The notes below the pieces were generated by a model. The model did not search any database. It was given only the letters and a program-made list of their open reading frames with translations, and was not told the origin of the DNA. DNA of 39,943 bases from Rodentolepis nana (lineage: Eukaryota; Platyhelminthes; Cestoda; Cyclophyllidea; Hymenolepididae): assembly GCA_900617975.1 (NCBI GenBank), contig UZAE01012476.1, positions 1-39,943 on the forward strand, given 5' to 3'. Position numbers and translations under genes: made by a program. This document shows positions 1 through 15,000 of this stretch, in pieces. How positions within the stretch are numbered: the first letter of the stretch is position 1; the number at the start of each line of letters is the position of its first letter.

Positions 1-3000
1 AGGCGAAGTAGGATCATCCGTTGAGACCTTGCATTCAAATCTGTAGACTCTTACATCATCCCAAGCAGTAAGGAATATCGTGGCTTGGTAAATACCTTGT
101 CTGGGACAGGGAACTTCCAGCGGTATTTCGAAGAAATCTGGGTGGATAAAATCACCAATGAGATTATATGCCACCTTTTTATGCCTCTATACGTTCTTTA
201 TTCGTCAATCTTGATACTTGAAAACTTTAACAAAGACCAACCACAACTAAAAGTACCGAAAGTCTTATCTTTCATGTCGCGGGGTGTGCGATAGACTTAC
301 CTCCACGTGGTGCACCCTGGGCAATGTATACTCATACGGCAAAAAAGTCTATTAACCGGCAGTTGACTTCTCACTTCAAACTACCATCATCCCACTGTAT
401 GTCATATTCGACTACTTCCACAGTACTCACCTCACCTTTTTTCTGCCCGTCTCTTTTATATCTTTGAAGCACTCTACTAATCTCCCCGCCCCTCCCTTCG
501 AATTTTTCACCTTAATGTTCCTTCCCCTCTGTGAAACCTGAAGTCAACCAACGGGCAAATGATAACTAAAAAAACGCTTGCCATTTGATATAAATAAATA
601 AATCTTCCGTGCCACAAAATGTGTGCGTCTTTTTTCCCAAATAGATGCTTTTGTTGTTTGAAATTTAACGAGAACCATGAAAGAATTTGAAGCCTCTTAT
701 AACATCAATGGAATTAAGAAGAGAGTTGAAGTTATGTAGGTTGTCTATTCAAAGTACCAACCATTCAACCATTCATCACCGCTATGGAGAAACACTAGAA
801 TTTCAAAAGGAAGCCATGAATGAGCACAAAGTATTGAATTGAGAATTGAACAAAATCTGACTTTCATACTTGTATGAATTCCCAAGACCACGAAAAGACA
901 GTGAAATAATGCTTTCCCGAGCATCGAAAGTGCAGTATCGATGTCGTGTCATCAACATATTACTTCCACATTATTACCACGACATGGCAAAACCAGCATT
1001 AGTTCAATGTTTGATCCTTTATTTGGCAAATCATATTTTGCAACATCAGACACAAGAGTTCTAAAAGTGATAAATTGCCCAAATCGAGTCCATATAAAAA
1101 TAGTACAATCGAGTTCAAATGGATGTGAAAAATCTCTGAAATTGTTTTGTTTAAGCTAGCCTTCGTCTTTCCTAGTACTATAGGAACATGGTAGCTATTT
1201 TGTAACCATTGGTGACTATAATTTATAATAATGATGTTATAGCAAGCCAGCCGTCAAAATAGTTCCAGAGGTAGATTTACGAATACGTACCCTCTTCTTT
1301 CTTGAAATCAACATCAATGTAACTCGGAGCTCGGAATTGTTCTGAATCGCATCTCACGTCAAAGCGTATTCTTTTCTAAAATCAACAGAGTTCAGTCTCT
1401 ATAAGTTTATAAACTTACTCTAAATGAAAGTTGTTCAAATTGATTTAACATTAAGAACTTGGATGCAACTTCCGATCTGCTTTCAATGGCATCTTCTTTT
1501 CCGGATTCTACTGATGAAATGCAATAATTTGCTACCCATTTTATTGCTTCACATCTTAAGTTGTTCTTCAATGGCAACTGAAGAGTCAGGTGTCGATCAT
1601 TTTCAATAGGAAGCGCCAATCTGTATGTCTCAACTGAAACAGGAGAAAAAGAGTTAGATACTTGTGGTAATTGGAATAGGATTAATTTCTAATCGCTTGC
1701 TATTGGCGCAATATTGTACTACATGAACTAGACCTCACGTGTTCTCTCTGAGGTTTTGCACGTGGTCTCCACTATGTCACAATGCAACAAACAGATTTTC
1801 GGTTTATAAACATTTCAGAAAAAATAAGTATTTCCGATGAATAACATAGCGAAAAGTGTGATATCTGCTTATGGAAGAGCGTAAAGCGATTGGAGCTTAT
1901 TAGAAGGTTATTCAGATGGAAAGTATTGGGAGAAACAGATTCTCCATTTACATATTACGTTCAATTTATAAAAAAAAATGAGAAGATATTGCAATAGACA
2001 ATAATCCACCTTTATATTCTACAAGGACAGCGTTGGAGAGGATTTTCAATGCATCTATACTAATTAAGATTGTATAAATTTTAATGAGAAGCAAAAGAGT
2101 TAAATCAATTAATGATTACTATTTGGTAAATCTTCTAAATTTGGGTAACGAGAATGTCCTTGAAGTTCGACTGAGAATTCATCCCTGTTTTCCTTTGAGA
2201 ATATCAACCTTCCAGAATAGTTGTCAACACTGAAGGGATGAAAAGCAACCTCCAAGCTGGTCTGACTACTTTGGGAGAACTTGGCTTCCTTCGTGTGGCA
2301 AGTGAATCCTCGTAGCCGATTTGAGCATGGACTTGATTCCATAACGCGAACACTAAATACGCCTTCGTTCTTGAAGGGGTTGCATATTTGGAGAACTTTA
2401 ACGACAGGTTGATAGCAGAATGTTTTGAAAGTGAAAACTTCCTAAAATTCCGAGAAACAGTATTACTTCACAATGTTGATTTTACTCCGTCTCAATCCAA
2501 TAACCAAGAACACTATTGGCTATTAATTTAGCTGAACTATTCAAATCGATAAAATATCAACATCATTTTGATCTAAGTTTTAACTGCTTTTATCATAGTG
2601 AGTAGGTCATATTAATCAAATCAAATTTGCAAATTGAAGCAAATTTTATTATTATTGCAATGTAATTGAACCTCAGAGTGAATTTCTGCAGCCCTGCCGA
2701 TCAGTCGAAAAGTCATTCTTAGACCCTTTGTAGCTTGAGCATCCATCTTGGACACCATAATGAGCCAAGCTTCTGTTTCACAAGCCTTTTGAACTCTAAA
2801 TAACAAGGAAGCATGTTCCCTTAGAGACGGACATGAGTTTGAAGTGCTTGGCTATAACTCACAAATATCCTATTTCCAAAGTTGACCGCCCATTCGCCAA
2901 TAACTCCATTTCATACGTTTGTTTCTTATTTGATTCCTTATTAAAGTAGAAGCTCTTGGCATCTTTTCCAACATAAAAACAACTATACGTCAACTTCCGA

Positions 3001-6000
3001 TTAGTTGGATTGGAAAGTGTTAAATATTCCAGTACATAGGCATTGAGTTTTCCTAAATAACACACAATCTTTTGTTTGTCAATAAACAAAATAGCAACCT
3101 GTCAGTTTGATTTCAGACTGAATTTGATAGTCGGGAAGCGTTCGATAGAGGTTAGACAATACCAGGATCATTTGAACTTCATTCGGATTACAGATCTCCT
3201 CTGCAGTAATAGACACATCCACTTGAAGAATGCGAAAAGATTTTACAATTTGTACAGCATTGTGAAATTTGTGTTCTTGACTTTGAGGGTTTAGATTCAG
3301 TTGAAGGAAAAGTTCGTCGATTAAAAAGGGCGCGTAATTGGCAATAACTGTGACGAGAGCGAGTCCACTTGCAAAATCCTCCCCGAAATTTGTCACCTTT
3401 GGAGGATGAAGCGCATATTGCATAGGTTTCTCTGTCTGCTTATTGACTTCACATAATCGTGTCCAACTACTCTTCACGGATTTATTGACCCACTGGAGGA
3501 GCCTTGCTTCTGCTCCTTGACCGACCACTAAAGCCTAAAAGTATAAAATCGATATAATCGCGATTGGGGTGTGAGATAGACTTACCTCCACGTGGTGCAA
3601 CCTGGACAACTTTTACTCATACGGCAAAAAAGTCTATTAACTGACAGTTGACCTCTGACTTCAAACTACCATGACCCCACTGTATGTCATATTTGATCCC
3701 TCTTACAGTACTCATCTAGCCTTTTTTCTGCCTTTGTGTCTGTCTGTCTGTCGCTTTGTCTGTCTCTGTGAATCGCTCTTCTTTTCCCCTGTCGAATTTT
3801 TCTCATTTTAATGTTCCTCCCTTCTGTGAACCCCGAATTCAACTAAAGGGCTAATGATAACTATAAAAATGCCTGCCATTTGAAATAAATAAATATGATC
3901 GGGTTTAATTCAATCAATTCCACTTAACCTATATATCTCATTTTGATATTCTTTTTTCCGTAATACTTGTTGAAATTGACTCGCATCGACATGTCTTGCA
4001 TCAACAGCAATTGGATATCAATCGCCAGGGGCAACCCTTTTTTTTCAACTTGACCCTCCGGCCTCTGTAACCTCAAAACATGAATTTTCAAGGTCATAAT
4101 AATATGATTATTTTTAAACCTACTGTAAACAAGATTTACTTCACAAAATGGTGACGTGTTTGATTTATTGATTGAATTTAAGCTCTATATTCGATATTCG
4201 TCGTTTAAATACAAATTAAGGGCATTTGCACAGCACATACTTCGTCAGTAATATTCTTCGTAGAATAGATCAATCGGCAATATGCTTAACCGCAGTTAAT
4301 ACTCTGACAAAATCTCCTCTAGCGAACAAGCCTTTGCCCATGAATCCCAGTTCACTGCTCGCTGAAATACAGTGTTGACGAAGAGGTGATGAGAAGTGCT
4401 CAATCATAGGAGGGAAATGCAGTGAGTCAATATAACACAGGTGTGTGGGGGAGGGTGTGTGGGGGGGGTGTGTGGGGNGAATTACATTATTTGTCTGCAG
4501 GCAGTTGGACTTTTACGAAAATAACCAAGTTTTTAGTCAAGGGCTTATTTAGTTACTTCCCTCTATATAGATGTATGTTTGTCTGTATACTGATTTGACT
4601 TCATTTGGGTTAACTGGTAGCACTAATTTTCGTTAAGGCAAAGTTTCAATGACTTCTTTGAATAGCGTTTAAGTTTCTATTCACGTACATCTTCTCACTT
4701 GCAAGTTATGTACAAAACTTACCTACATATTTATAACTAGACTGATTTAATAAGTATGTCTATTCAAAGGAATGGGAATTAGAAATGCCATTTGTATATT
4801 GGTTGACTGGGGTGTGCGATAGACTTACCTCCACGTGGTGCATCCTGGGCAACGTATACTCATATGGCAAAATGTCTATCAAACCGGCAGTTGACTTCTG
4901 ACTTCAAACTACAATGGTCCCACTGAATGTCATATTCCACCGCTTTCACAGTACTCATCTTACCTTTTTTCTGCCTTTGTGCCTATCCGTCTCTTTTGCA
5001 TCTGAGAATCACTCTTCTGTTTCCCCCACCCCCTCGATTTTTTTTCTCTTTGGTGTTCCTCCCCCCTGTGAAATCCGAGGTTATCTAAAGGGCTATTGGT
5101 AACTATCAAAACGCCTGCCGTTTAAAATAAATAAATATTGGTTGACTTAGTGTAATAATTATAGTATAATGTAGAAATGCTCGAAGGGTCAATGTGCTCG
5201 GTCTTTATCAAGTTAATAAAGTTGGTTGGTAGTGCATATCCTGTTTCCTGTCCAATTTTATCCGTTATTCACGATTTCGTTAGTACGTCGTATTGGGGAT
5301 TGTGCCCAAGATCTCAGGAATTTTTTTTCTTAACTATGCCACTTTGTACTGTATTATGCCAATTAGCAACTAGTTGAGTTTTTTACACTTGAAAGCAGTA
5401 GAAAGTCAATCGTGCTTAAGTCTCTAGATTTGGAAGTAAGTTTATTATATAGTCAAAAACGTTAGGAAAATGGGATTTCTAAGGCTTAATTCCTCTCCTT
5501 CATAGTGAAAGGAAAATCCATCTCATGAGTTCGCTGTGCTAATCCATTCCAATGAATTCAGGAGCTTTTTTGACTTTCGAATTTAACGCGGTGACAGGAG
5601 TGAGACCACCTCGTCTATTTATATTATCTGGTTGTTTATTCGAAATGTCGTCATCTAATCAGCGCGCCATTTCATGTACCATCTTATCGTTGTTATACCC
5701 CACCTTTCCTAGAATATACATTTAACTTTATTTTTGCGTGTTGTTTCTTTCAATGGTTTTTTAAACGTATCATTACATCACAATAAGTTTGTCAGTTTAA
5801 AAAATAATCGCTTAATTGGATTAGTCCCAGAGAATGGAATCCCTTTATCATTCATTTGCTCCCTTGCTACATATATATTGTAGCTATTATTTATGAGTAA
5901 TGGACGAATTCCTGTAAAATTATTCCAAGTTTACAGTTGGATGTCCTGAATGAAGAATTATCAGCTTCAATTTCAGGTCCCTGTTTAAAGTTAACAACTT

Positions 6001-9000
6001 CTCACTTAATTTGAGATCGCTGAATTCTAGTTGAATTCTGTGGTGGTAATAATCAGCCGTACTCTTACTTATTTCGATCACCAAGCGATTCAGTTTCAGG
6101 ATGTCTTCCGTGCTGTGCTATTCATGAGCAAGCTTTGGACGATTTTGGCAAACTCGGTCAATCTGGGGGGCTGATCACAATCCCTCACCCAACTTGTGCC
6201 GATAAGCTTAGAATCCTGGTGGTCGTGAACCTACCGCTATAAATGAAATTACCTATAATTTTCTTCTCATTTCAGTGTTCGAGAGTGCTTGAAACACGTC
6301 CTAAATCCTGAAAGTCCACCACCGTGGGATAGGGAGAAGGCCTACACTACCGACCTGAAAGATATTGAGGTACTCAACTCTCTTTTTCCTTCAGGCAATT
6401 AGTATCTCTGCGAATTTCACTTATCGGTGCATTCCGCTTCACTTTAGGTGTATTTTGAAAGCATTGAAGGTGGTAAAATGATTAAAGTACCAATTGCTCG
6501 AACTCTCACGGAATTGACCCGACTTCCTGGGTAAGTTTTTTTTAATCCTTAAAAGAAGAGCTTTCATCAATCTTACTCTACTTGTTTGGTCTTTTTTCTT
6601 TCCTATAGATTCTACGTCAGAAGAGATCTCGTGGTTTCGCTCTTTGTGGTATCGAAACGTTCCAAGAATTTCCACAAGAAATGGTTGGAGGAAATTTGAA
6701 TCTGATTTTCCCTTTTGATGCACACTTCTCTGTGAATTATGTTTTCTCTTGTGTCTTGAAATTTATATGGAATAAACTAGTTTGCTCTCATTACTCTTCT
6801 TTTTTTCGGGGCGGTTGCTTCGTGTATTTCCTTTAACTTATTTAATTAGTATATTTGCTACCTTTGGTCCTTATTAGCTGCCATGTTCGTCCCAAAACGA
6901 AATAGGAATGTAAAGCAGATTGAGATGTCGATTTGGATGCTGGAGGTTGAGCTAAATCTAAGAGGGTATTGCTGGACCAATCAAAACCGGAGAAATGCTT
7001 CGGTTTGGCATCGAACAGTGGGCTTCATTTATTTTTTTGTATATCGGAGCATAAATGCTGCCAAAAACTAGGGCAAATCAAAATATGTAGGAAGCGGTGA
7101 AAACTTTTCCTGCCGGGGTGTGCGATAGACTTATCTCTCCACGTGGCGCACCTTGGGCAACGTTTACTCATATGGCAAGCAAGTCTATTAACCGGCCGTG
7201 GACTTCTGACTTTAAACTACAATGGCCCCACTGTATGTCATATTCCACCACTTTCACAGTACTCATCCTACCTTTCCTCTGCCCTTGTCTCTTTTACTTT
7301 ATTGAAACACTCTTCTGTCAACTTACGGGCTAAGGATAACAATCAGAACGCCTGCTATTTGATATACATACATACTTTGCTCTCCCACCCCCCTCAACGC
7401 AAGACCACTTTTGAACCTCTGAGACCTTACGTACTGATTAATTGGAAGTAGAACAAGCGTGTGAAAAAAAAATAAGTTATTACTAAAGTACACCATGAAG
7501 AGCGATTTACAGATGTAAAAGAGGCAGACAGACACAAAGGTAGAGGGAAAGGCAAGATGAGTGCTGTTGAAGGGGTTGAATATGACAAGCAGTCGGACTA
7601 TGGTAGTTTGAAGTCAGAAGTCAACTGCCGGTTAATAGACTTTTTTGCCGTATGAGTATACGTTGACCAGGATGCACCACGTTGAGGTAAGTCTATCGCA
7701 CACCCCCTAATTATCAAGATAACTATTGCCATTTCTAGTTGAACTGAAGATAGTTCATCAGACATTAGTCCCTTTTTTGCGCTCATTGTTATTCTGCCCT
7801 CCGTCCTAGTTTATTCAATCAACAGTGCTGAAAGGGCCTTCATCTCCAAGCAAAAAAATAAAACTATATAACGCATAAATACATATTTCATGACTTTTCT
7901 CTGCCTTTGTGTCTGTCTGTCTCTNTGTATGTCATATTCCACCACTTTCACAGTACTCATCCTACCTTTCCTCTGCCCTTGTCTCTTTTACTTTATTGAA
8001 ACACTCTTCTGTCAACTTACGGGCTAAGGATAACAATCAGAACGCCTGCTATTTGATATACATACATACTTTGCTCTCCCACCCCCTCTCAACGCAAGAC
8101 CACTTTTGAACCTCTGAGACCTTACGTACTGATTAATTGGAAGTAGAACAAGCGTGTGAAAAAAAATAAGTTATTACTAAAGTACACCACTTAGATGAGG
8201 CCACCTAATGTGAAAGGCCTTAATATTCATAAAATGCACGAAAGATGGAGGTGGGCAGCAAGAAATGAAAGATTTCAAGCAGTGAAAGGAGGCAGCCATT
8301 TTCTTCATGTTCGTCAATCTCCATCAAGGGGGCGATGGAAATCGCTGAACATGTTGGCCAGATAATCCAGCGTCCGCAGTGATCACCTAGTTCGCCTTCC
8401 TCATTGGTGCAGTCTGCAAGTAGGTATGCGTGCTTTAATTTCACCTTGAAAGACTGGATGTCAGCTTATAACGTGTGTGGGAATTAGGCAAGCTCATTTG
8501 GAGAAAATTTATTTATTTTAAATGGCAAGCGTTATGATAGGTATCATTAGCCCTTTAGTTGACTTCAGGCTTCACAGAGGGAAGGGTCATCAAAGTAGCA
8601 GACAGTCGAGGAAGGGGAGCAGAAGAGCGATTTACAGATGTGAAAGAGGCAGACAGACACAAAGGTAGAGGGAAAGGCAAGATGAGTGCTGTTGAAGGGG
8701 TTGAATATGACAAGCAGTCGGACTATGGTAGTTTGAAGTCAGAAGTCAACTGCCGGTTAATAGACTTTTTTGCCGTATGAGTATACGTTGACCAGGATGC
8801 ACCACNCTCATTGTTATTCTGCCCTCCGTCCTAGTTTATTCAATCAACAGTGCTGAAAGGGCCTTCATCTCCAAGCAAAAAAATAAAACTATATAACGCA
8901 TAAATACATATTTCATGACTTTTCTCTGCCTTTGTGTCTGTCTGTCTCTTTTGCATCTGTGAATCACTCTTCTCTTCCCCCTGTCGACTTTTTTCACTTT

Positions 9001-12000
9001 GATGCTCCTCCTTCTCTGTGAAGCCCGAAGTCAACTAAAGGGCTAATGATAACTATCAAAACGCCTGCCATTTGTTATAAATAATACTTTGCAAGTTGGG
9101 GGCCTACTTTCAGTAACTGTAGAAATAGAGACGTCCAAGCAACTTTTGAAACTCTTTCAAATGTAATTTTATCCATAGGAGTAGCCGCTGGGAATCGATA
9201 CACTGTTTCTCCATGGTCAGAGGGTGAAAAGATCACTGGAGTGATAACCTTAGTCTCCGATATTGATTCATTAGGCATGTTCAATTTGAAATCTCCTTCT
9301 AATCCACCTGGACGTCCACACTGAATCCACTCTTTGTAGTCTTCATAGGCCATGAGAAATTCTGGTAGGACGTGACCAACACAGCCTCCTTGACTAAACA
9401 TATTGTGAGAGAAATTTGTGAAAAATTATTATTTTTTTTTGAAATTACTAATTTCTTCACATGGACTAACCTCTCCGCAAAGCAGATCAAGGCTGCAAGA
9501 TGATTATAAATCAGTCCAATGGAAAAAGTCGTATTTTCGATAGGTAGGGCTATCGATCTTGGAATTCCTGGCAGGTTCCAGATTCCAGCCAAATGAGCTA
9601 AGCATTCCACCAGAATACCAAGACTATGCTCGACTTTCTCTTTTCTATGTACACCGGCTTTCAGTTTTGCGTCTTGAAGTGACAGACACCTAAAAGGGTA
9701 TGATGAAAATTACAAAATATTAGACATTAGAAAAACTAGTTTATACATGCCTTTGGAAATCATTTGGAAAGTTTAATCTGTGAACTTCTCCTGGAAATCC
9801 GTGATGACGCAACCAATTCTCAATTATAACCAGATGTTGCACATCGGATCTCTGATGATAGTCTAGTAAGCTCTTTATGCCATTGGAATCCTTATCAGCA
9901 AGGTGGTTGAAATGAATGAAACTCAATAGACTGTCGTCAATTGAAAACACGAAAGGTATGCAACAACTCAAAATTTCGTTATCCGCTTCAAAATTACGAG
10001 ATTTTGCGGTGAAAAGAAGACAAGGTGGTTGAGGACGGTTTGAAAGTGCAAATTGATTATTTGATTGAATTTCTATAATGACCCTTAGGTTTTGAGTAGT
10101 ACTACTCTTTATGAACACTTCAATAAAAGAAAAAAAGTAAAGTTAAGTACTAACAAAACCAGATTATAACAAAATATCACCAGTTTTACGTTTTCCTTCA
10201 GGCAGCTTCACACAAAATGGAACTTCGGTGGATTCTGGTTTCTTCCATGAAATGAAATTGACGTTTTCCAAAGCAAAATCTTCCTCCAGCTGATCGAGAG
10301 TCAGATTTACCTCAAGTTCGTGTGATTTAAGAACTGGTAGGGGAGGCAGAAGTATTTGTGATGGAGAGCACTTCAATTTGGCCTCAACTAGTTTTATATG
10401 AATCGTTAAGTAGGTTGCGACCGATTGACCGATATCATTAACAACAGTTATTGGAATATTTGCAGTCTGGCTGTATGCTTTCTCTACCAAGCGAATAGCA
10501 CGTAACTAGTTAAGTACCTGGTTTTAAACTGATCCAAATATTGCACGAGTCACCACAGTGTGCCAAAATTCCGCTATTTTTATTGAAAGTTAGCAAATTC
10601 GATAAACAAAGCTTTGACGTATCGATTTTCCATTGCAGAGCGTTAGGCGTACAATTCTCTATTTTCAAATTCTATAATAAATACGAAGAAAAACGAATTA
10701 AAATATTCAAGTAATTTTGAGAAAAGTATCGATTGTTTATATATAAATAGCCCTGTCCAATCTGAATGTCTGAATTCATACGTCGAAAATCGATAGAAAG
10801 CTCAGATTTAAAAGCCACAGGAATATTAGACAGGACGATCCGCTACCTAGGGTCAACAACTTCAAAAATAAGTTTTCGAAACAAAGTTTCTTGCCTTGGG
10901 CTTCGTGATTAGATTAAGCGATCATTTTGATAAGTGGTCTCAATGTGAACCCGCCAATATGCGTCACCTCTAAACACGTTTAACTAGTCATGCAGAAATA
11001 AAAAAATAAATAATGGTTTAAAGTTCTCTCTGTGTCTTAATTTGTTATTACAAAAGTTACATAGAAAATATGATGAAGAAGGATATTTATGTCTTTTTTT
11101 CGATTCCCATTCAGATTGTAATGTCATATGAACTTTATAAATTGAAATTTCAAAGTGAAACGATAGGTGACGTTATTGTGAGTACAACGAATCTTGGCCC
11201 AAAGGGTGCTGGGTAATAGGGGAACGTCCCAACTATCTGCTAAATATTTTTTCGAATCGTATCGAATGCCTAGTTGCAACGGGGTATCGATTTATTAGAA
11301 AACAAATTATATGTTCCTTTAATGAGCCCAATCATCGATCAGTATTGATTTTTAGCACTCTTCAGTTCTAGAACCACGCAGTCATATTAATTTACTCAAA
11401 TTTTCCCAGAGCATTGAGGGCTGTACTCTGAACTATGAGCAATAAATGACGCACATACTACTCATCATTTGGCTTAAGATGGGCAAAATTACCTAATAAT
11501 ATTTAAACTGAAGATATACCATGAAGAATTGGTTATCTGTAATCGATAAGTGACTGGGAATCGGAAATAAACACAACCTAGATCTTTCCGCAAAAAAATG
11601 GCACACAAATTTCGAACTTTACCTGTGTCAGTATTCCCGTCGCATTATTTGACATTTGATAAATATTAAAAATAATCTTCCTAGGGTAGATATTAACTAG
11701 TGGTGGAATAGCAATTTCCGAAATCCTGCAAAATCTCTGTTCAATCTTCCTTCCGTTAATGATTAGATGGGGATAAAAGTCGTAACGGAAGGCCTAAAAT
11801 AATGAAATAAATCATCGCAATACCGAACTGTCTACTAAGTTACTATTCACATTATAGCACAACACTTATTTGGAGCCTAAAGTTGACAACTTAGCGTTTT
11901 TGGCCCCAAATCCCGGAAGACAGCGCATTCCAGTACACAATTTGTTATTCGTCAGTCAATCAGTGTTTTTTTCAGTTTGTTCTCTCTATCAGTGGGACGT

Positions 12001-15000
12001 AAGTGGTTTACCTTGCTATGTAACTTCCCCAGTTTGAATGTCTTGAGCATATTTAATTTTAGGAATACGTCAAGTTATTAATTTATCCCAATTGCTTGAA
12101 ATGGGTACCAAAAGTCTATATAAACTATACTAATCTTAAAAGGGGTGTGCGATAGACTTACTTCTTCGTGGTGCAACATGGGCGACGTATACGCATACGG
12201 CAAAAAGTCCATTAAATGACAGTTGACTTCTGACTTCAAACTACCATCATCCCACTGTATGTCATAATCGACTACTTCCACAGTACTCACCTCACATTTT
12301 TCCTACCTTTGTGTCTGCCTCTTTTACATCTTTGAAACACTCTCCCCATCCCCTCTTGACTTTTTTCACTCTGATGTTCCTCCTCCTCTCTGTGAAGCCT
12401 GAAGTCAACTAAAGGGCTAATGGTGACAATTAAGACGCCTGCCATTTGATATAAACAAATAAATACTAATCTTAAAAGATCGCTATGGTTTTAACATGCA
12501 CTCACTTTCTTTGGTTCGAATACGAGTAAACAAATTGCTGATGATAATGGTTTCAGGAAAGTTCCATCTTTTTTAACACCATAGAAATCGATATGGTTAT
12601 TGAAATCGAATTCAATGTGGGCCGGAACGGATGATTGGTTCCTTACTGTAACTTTGGCGAATGCCTTTTCTCCAGTGGGAATCCCATTCCCACCTGATTT
12701 TTCCTCACAATTATCAAGTGTGAAATGAATTGTTTCTGGGAAGATATCTACGTTTGGAAAGACACAATTTCCCTGAACTAGCATTTGCATAACTTCTTTG
12801 TCAGCATGCTTTATTGAAATAGGCACTTGGAAGTAGCCCGTATTTCGGCTGTTGACAGTAATCTATTTTGTGGAAAAATATATTTAATTATTTTTCTCTA
12901 GCAGGAAAAAAAGCTTTTTCAGTTTAAAGAATGGGGAGGGGAAGCGTGCGTATTTGAACAAGAAATAAATAAAGAAATTCCCACATAAGATTTTAACCAA
13001 TTGCAAGCGAGTTTATGCTCACTTAAACGCTATTGGTTAACGCGCATTGCCGTCCCCCCTCTCCCCCTCCCAGCCTCCAATATTTTGCCATCTGGATACA
13101 AAGATAAGTAATTTTATTAATCCTACCTGGGTGTCAAGGTGTAATTGTTTGCGACTTTTCGTGACAAAGAAATACTTTTTTAAAATTTTTTGAGGTACAT
13201 TTTTTAACTTTGTAAATTTGGGAACTATGATCTCTTTTTTATTTCATTTGGTTGAATGATAACTAATAATATGAATAAGATAGTCTAATCACAAAAACGA
13301 CCAATCATATTTCGCCTAAAAGTGCATCTACTTTGAGTATTTTCAAACGCACAATTTCAAAATTTACCGGATGGGTTCTCACCTAATCCGATTGATCCAT
13401 GCTGCATTCATTAACATATTAGATCACTTGAAAATGCATATTCTGTTCGTCATCTTGAATGTAGAAGATTTATTCATTTTTTATTAGGAAAAAGGGACAC
13501 AGTTTTTCTTTTTTCAATATCATGGTTAATATTGACTTCAAAATTGTGTCAAATACCGGATTTGCTAATATATTTATCCATTTGTGAAGGAATTTAACGA
13601 GATTATCAACATCTCGTTAGCTCTTTACATTTATTCAATGATCAACAGGCAACATTAGGAAGATTAATCTTGGTGTTCTTTAAAAAAGGAATAATCAAGC
13701 AAATGTGAAAAGGCTTAAAGTCTATTGCATTTATGATTGAGGAAAGGGGTGTGCGATAGACTTACCTCCACTTGGTGCACCCTGGGCAACGTATACTCAT
13801 ACGGCAAAAAGTCTATTAACTAACAGTTGACTTCTGACTTCAAACTACATTGACCCCATTTTAGCTAAGAGTAGCATCTAACAAAATGGAGCAAATCAGA
13901 CACGCTCTTGCTCTAAATGAGTTGAAGTATTCTCAGGATATAGAGAGGCATTCCATAAGAGTTTCAATAATGTGGTCAGTGAAAAATCTGCGTAATTTGA
14001 CGGATATCCAAGCTGAGTTTCTAACGGATGTAACATCTATATCTTTCACAATTTGAGTCTATCAAAATTATAAAGTCAGATATTAAATAAGATTGGGCGG
14101 TATATAAAGGCTGTCGAAAAGACAATTAAAAAATCTCAATCGTATACCTCAAAACTAGCTTCTTCCTGACTTCTAATTTCCACTGGTGTGTTTCCAAAAG
14201 TCAATTGCACAGAGTTCAATTCACCAATCGCACAAATTTTCACAAAAGCGGGACCATTTCCAACATTCTTAAGACTAATGTACTTTTGCACATCAAGACC
14301 CCAAGGCACATCCCCTAATTTGATTCGTTTTGAAGAGGTGATTAGCTTTGGCTGTGGAAGACGAATTTGAACTTCAAGTTGGCTTGGAATTCCCTTTATA
14401 GAGATTGGGCCTTCAACACATGTTGACAATACAAAAAGAGCCTTTTTCGTGGGAAGTTTTCCACATTTTAACAAGAACTTGTAGGAAACCTCGCAATCCT
14501 GATTAGTATTTGCCATTAAAGTACCTTAAAATGATTATAAATGATAAGATTTAACATAATATATTATTATTATTTTGCATGAGCATTAAGTAAGTAGGAA
14601 ACAAACCAGATTCTGGGTAGATCTCAAACCCTTCATTTACACTCTCTGTGTTCCATTTAAACGTCATTGGTACGTTCAAATGATTTCTCAGTCTAACAAA
14701 ATCTCGCAAGCCGTCGGTGGATACTATACCACTACCTCCATTAATCCATTTCAAATTAATTTCCCTTGGGTTCAAGTCTAGATGTGGTAGTTCAACGATG
14801 CCTTTCAGTGTAATGGAGTCGAATGGCTTTTCGTCAACTTGAATATTTAAAATTCTAAAAGCAAATACATTAATTAGTTAATTTATATTAATTCTTTATA
14901 GTCGCCTTTTGTAGTTTAAGTACGACTATGTTGCACATGTCTCTCCTAACACTATTCCTCATTTTGTCTCATTGCATTAATGTCTACATCAGAAACACTG

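Noticed and set aside
1017..1023. Minus-strand AATAAA (plus TTTATT) as the end of the CFAP47-like gene, with a short last exon 1178-1215
   Set aside because: The signal lies inside exon 22, and a further in-phase coding exon at 1-174 shows that the gene continues.
941..1159. Plus-strand ORF of 72 codons (FDPLFGKSYFATSDTRVLK and onward)
   Set aside because: It is antisense to CFAP47-like exon 22 (964-1133), whose minus-strand reading (FELDCTIFIWTRFGQFITF and onward) joins in phase with exons 21 and 23.
8220..8444. Minus-strand ORF of 74 codons (KLKHAYLLADCTNEEGELGD and onward)
   Set aside because: Composition is plausible, but there is no start context, splice partner or recognisable motif. 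Left out as unsupported.
8559..8780. ORFs within the retroelement copies (for example 8559-8780, 8840-9034 and 7909-8109)
   Set aside because: They are chance frames in repeat sequence, differ between copies and have no conserved protein.
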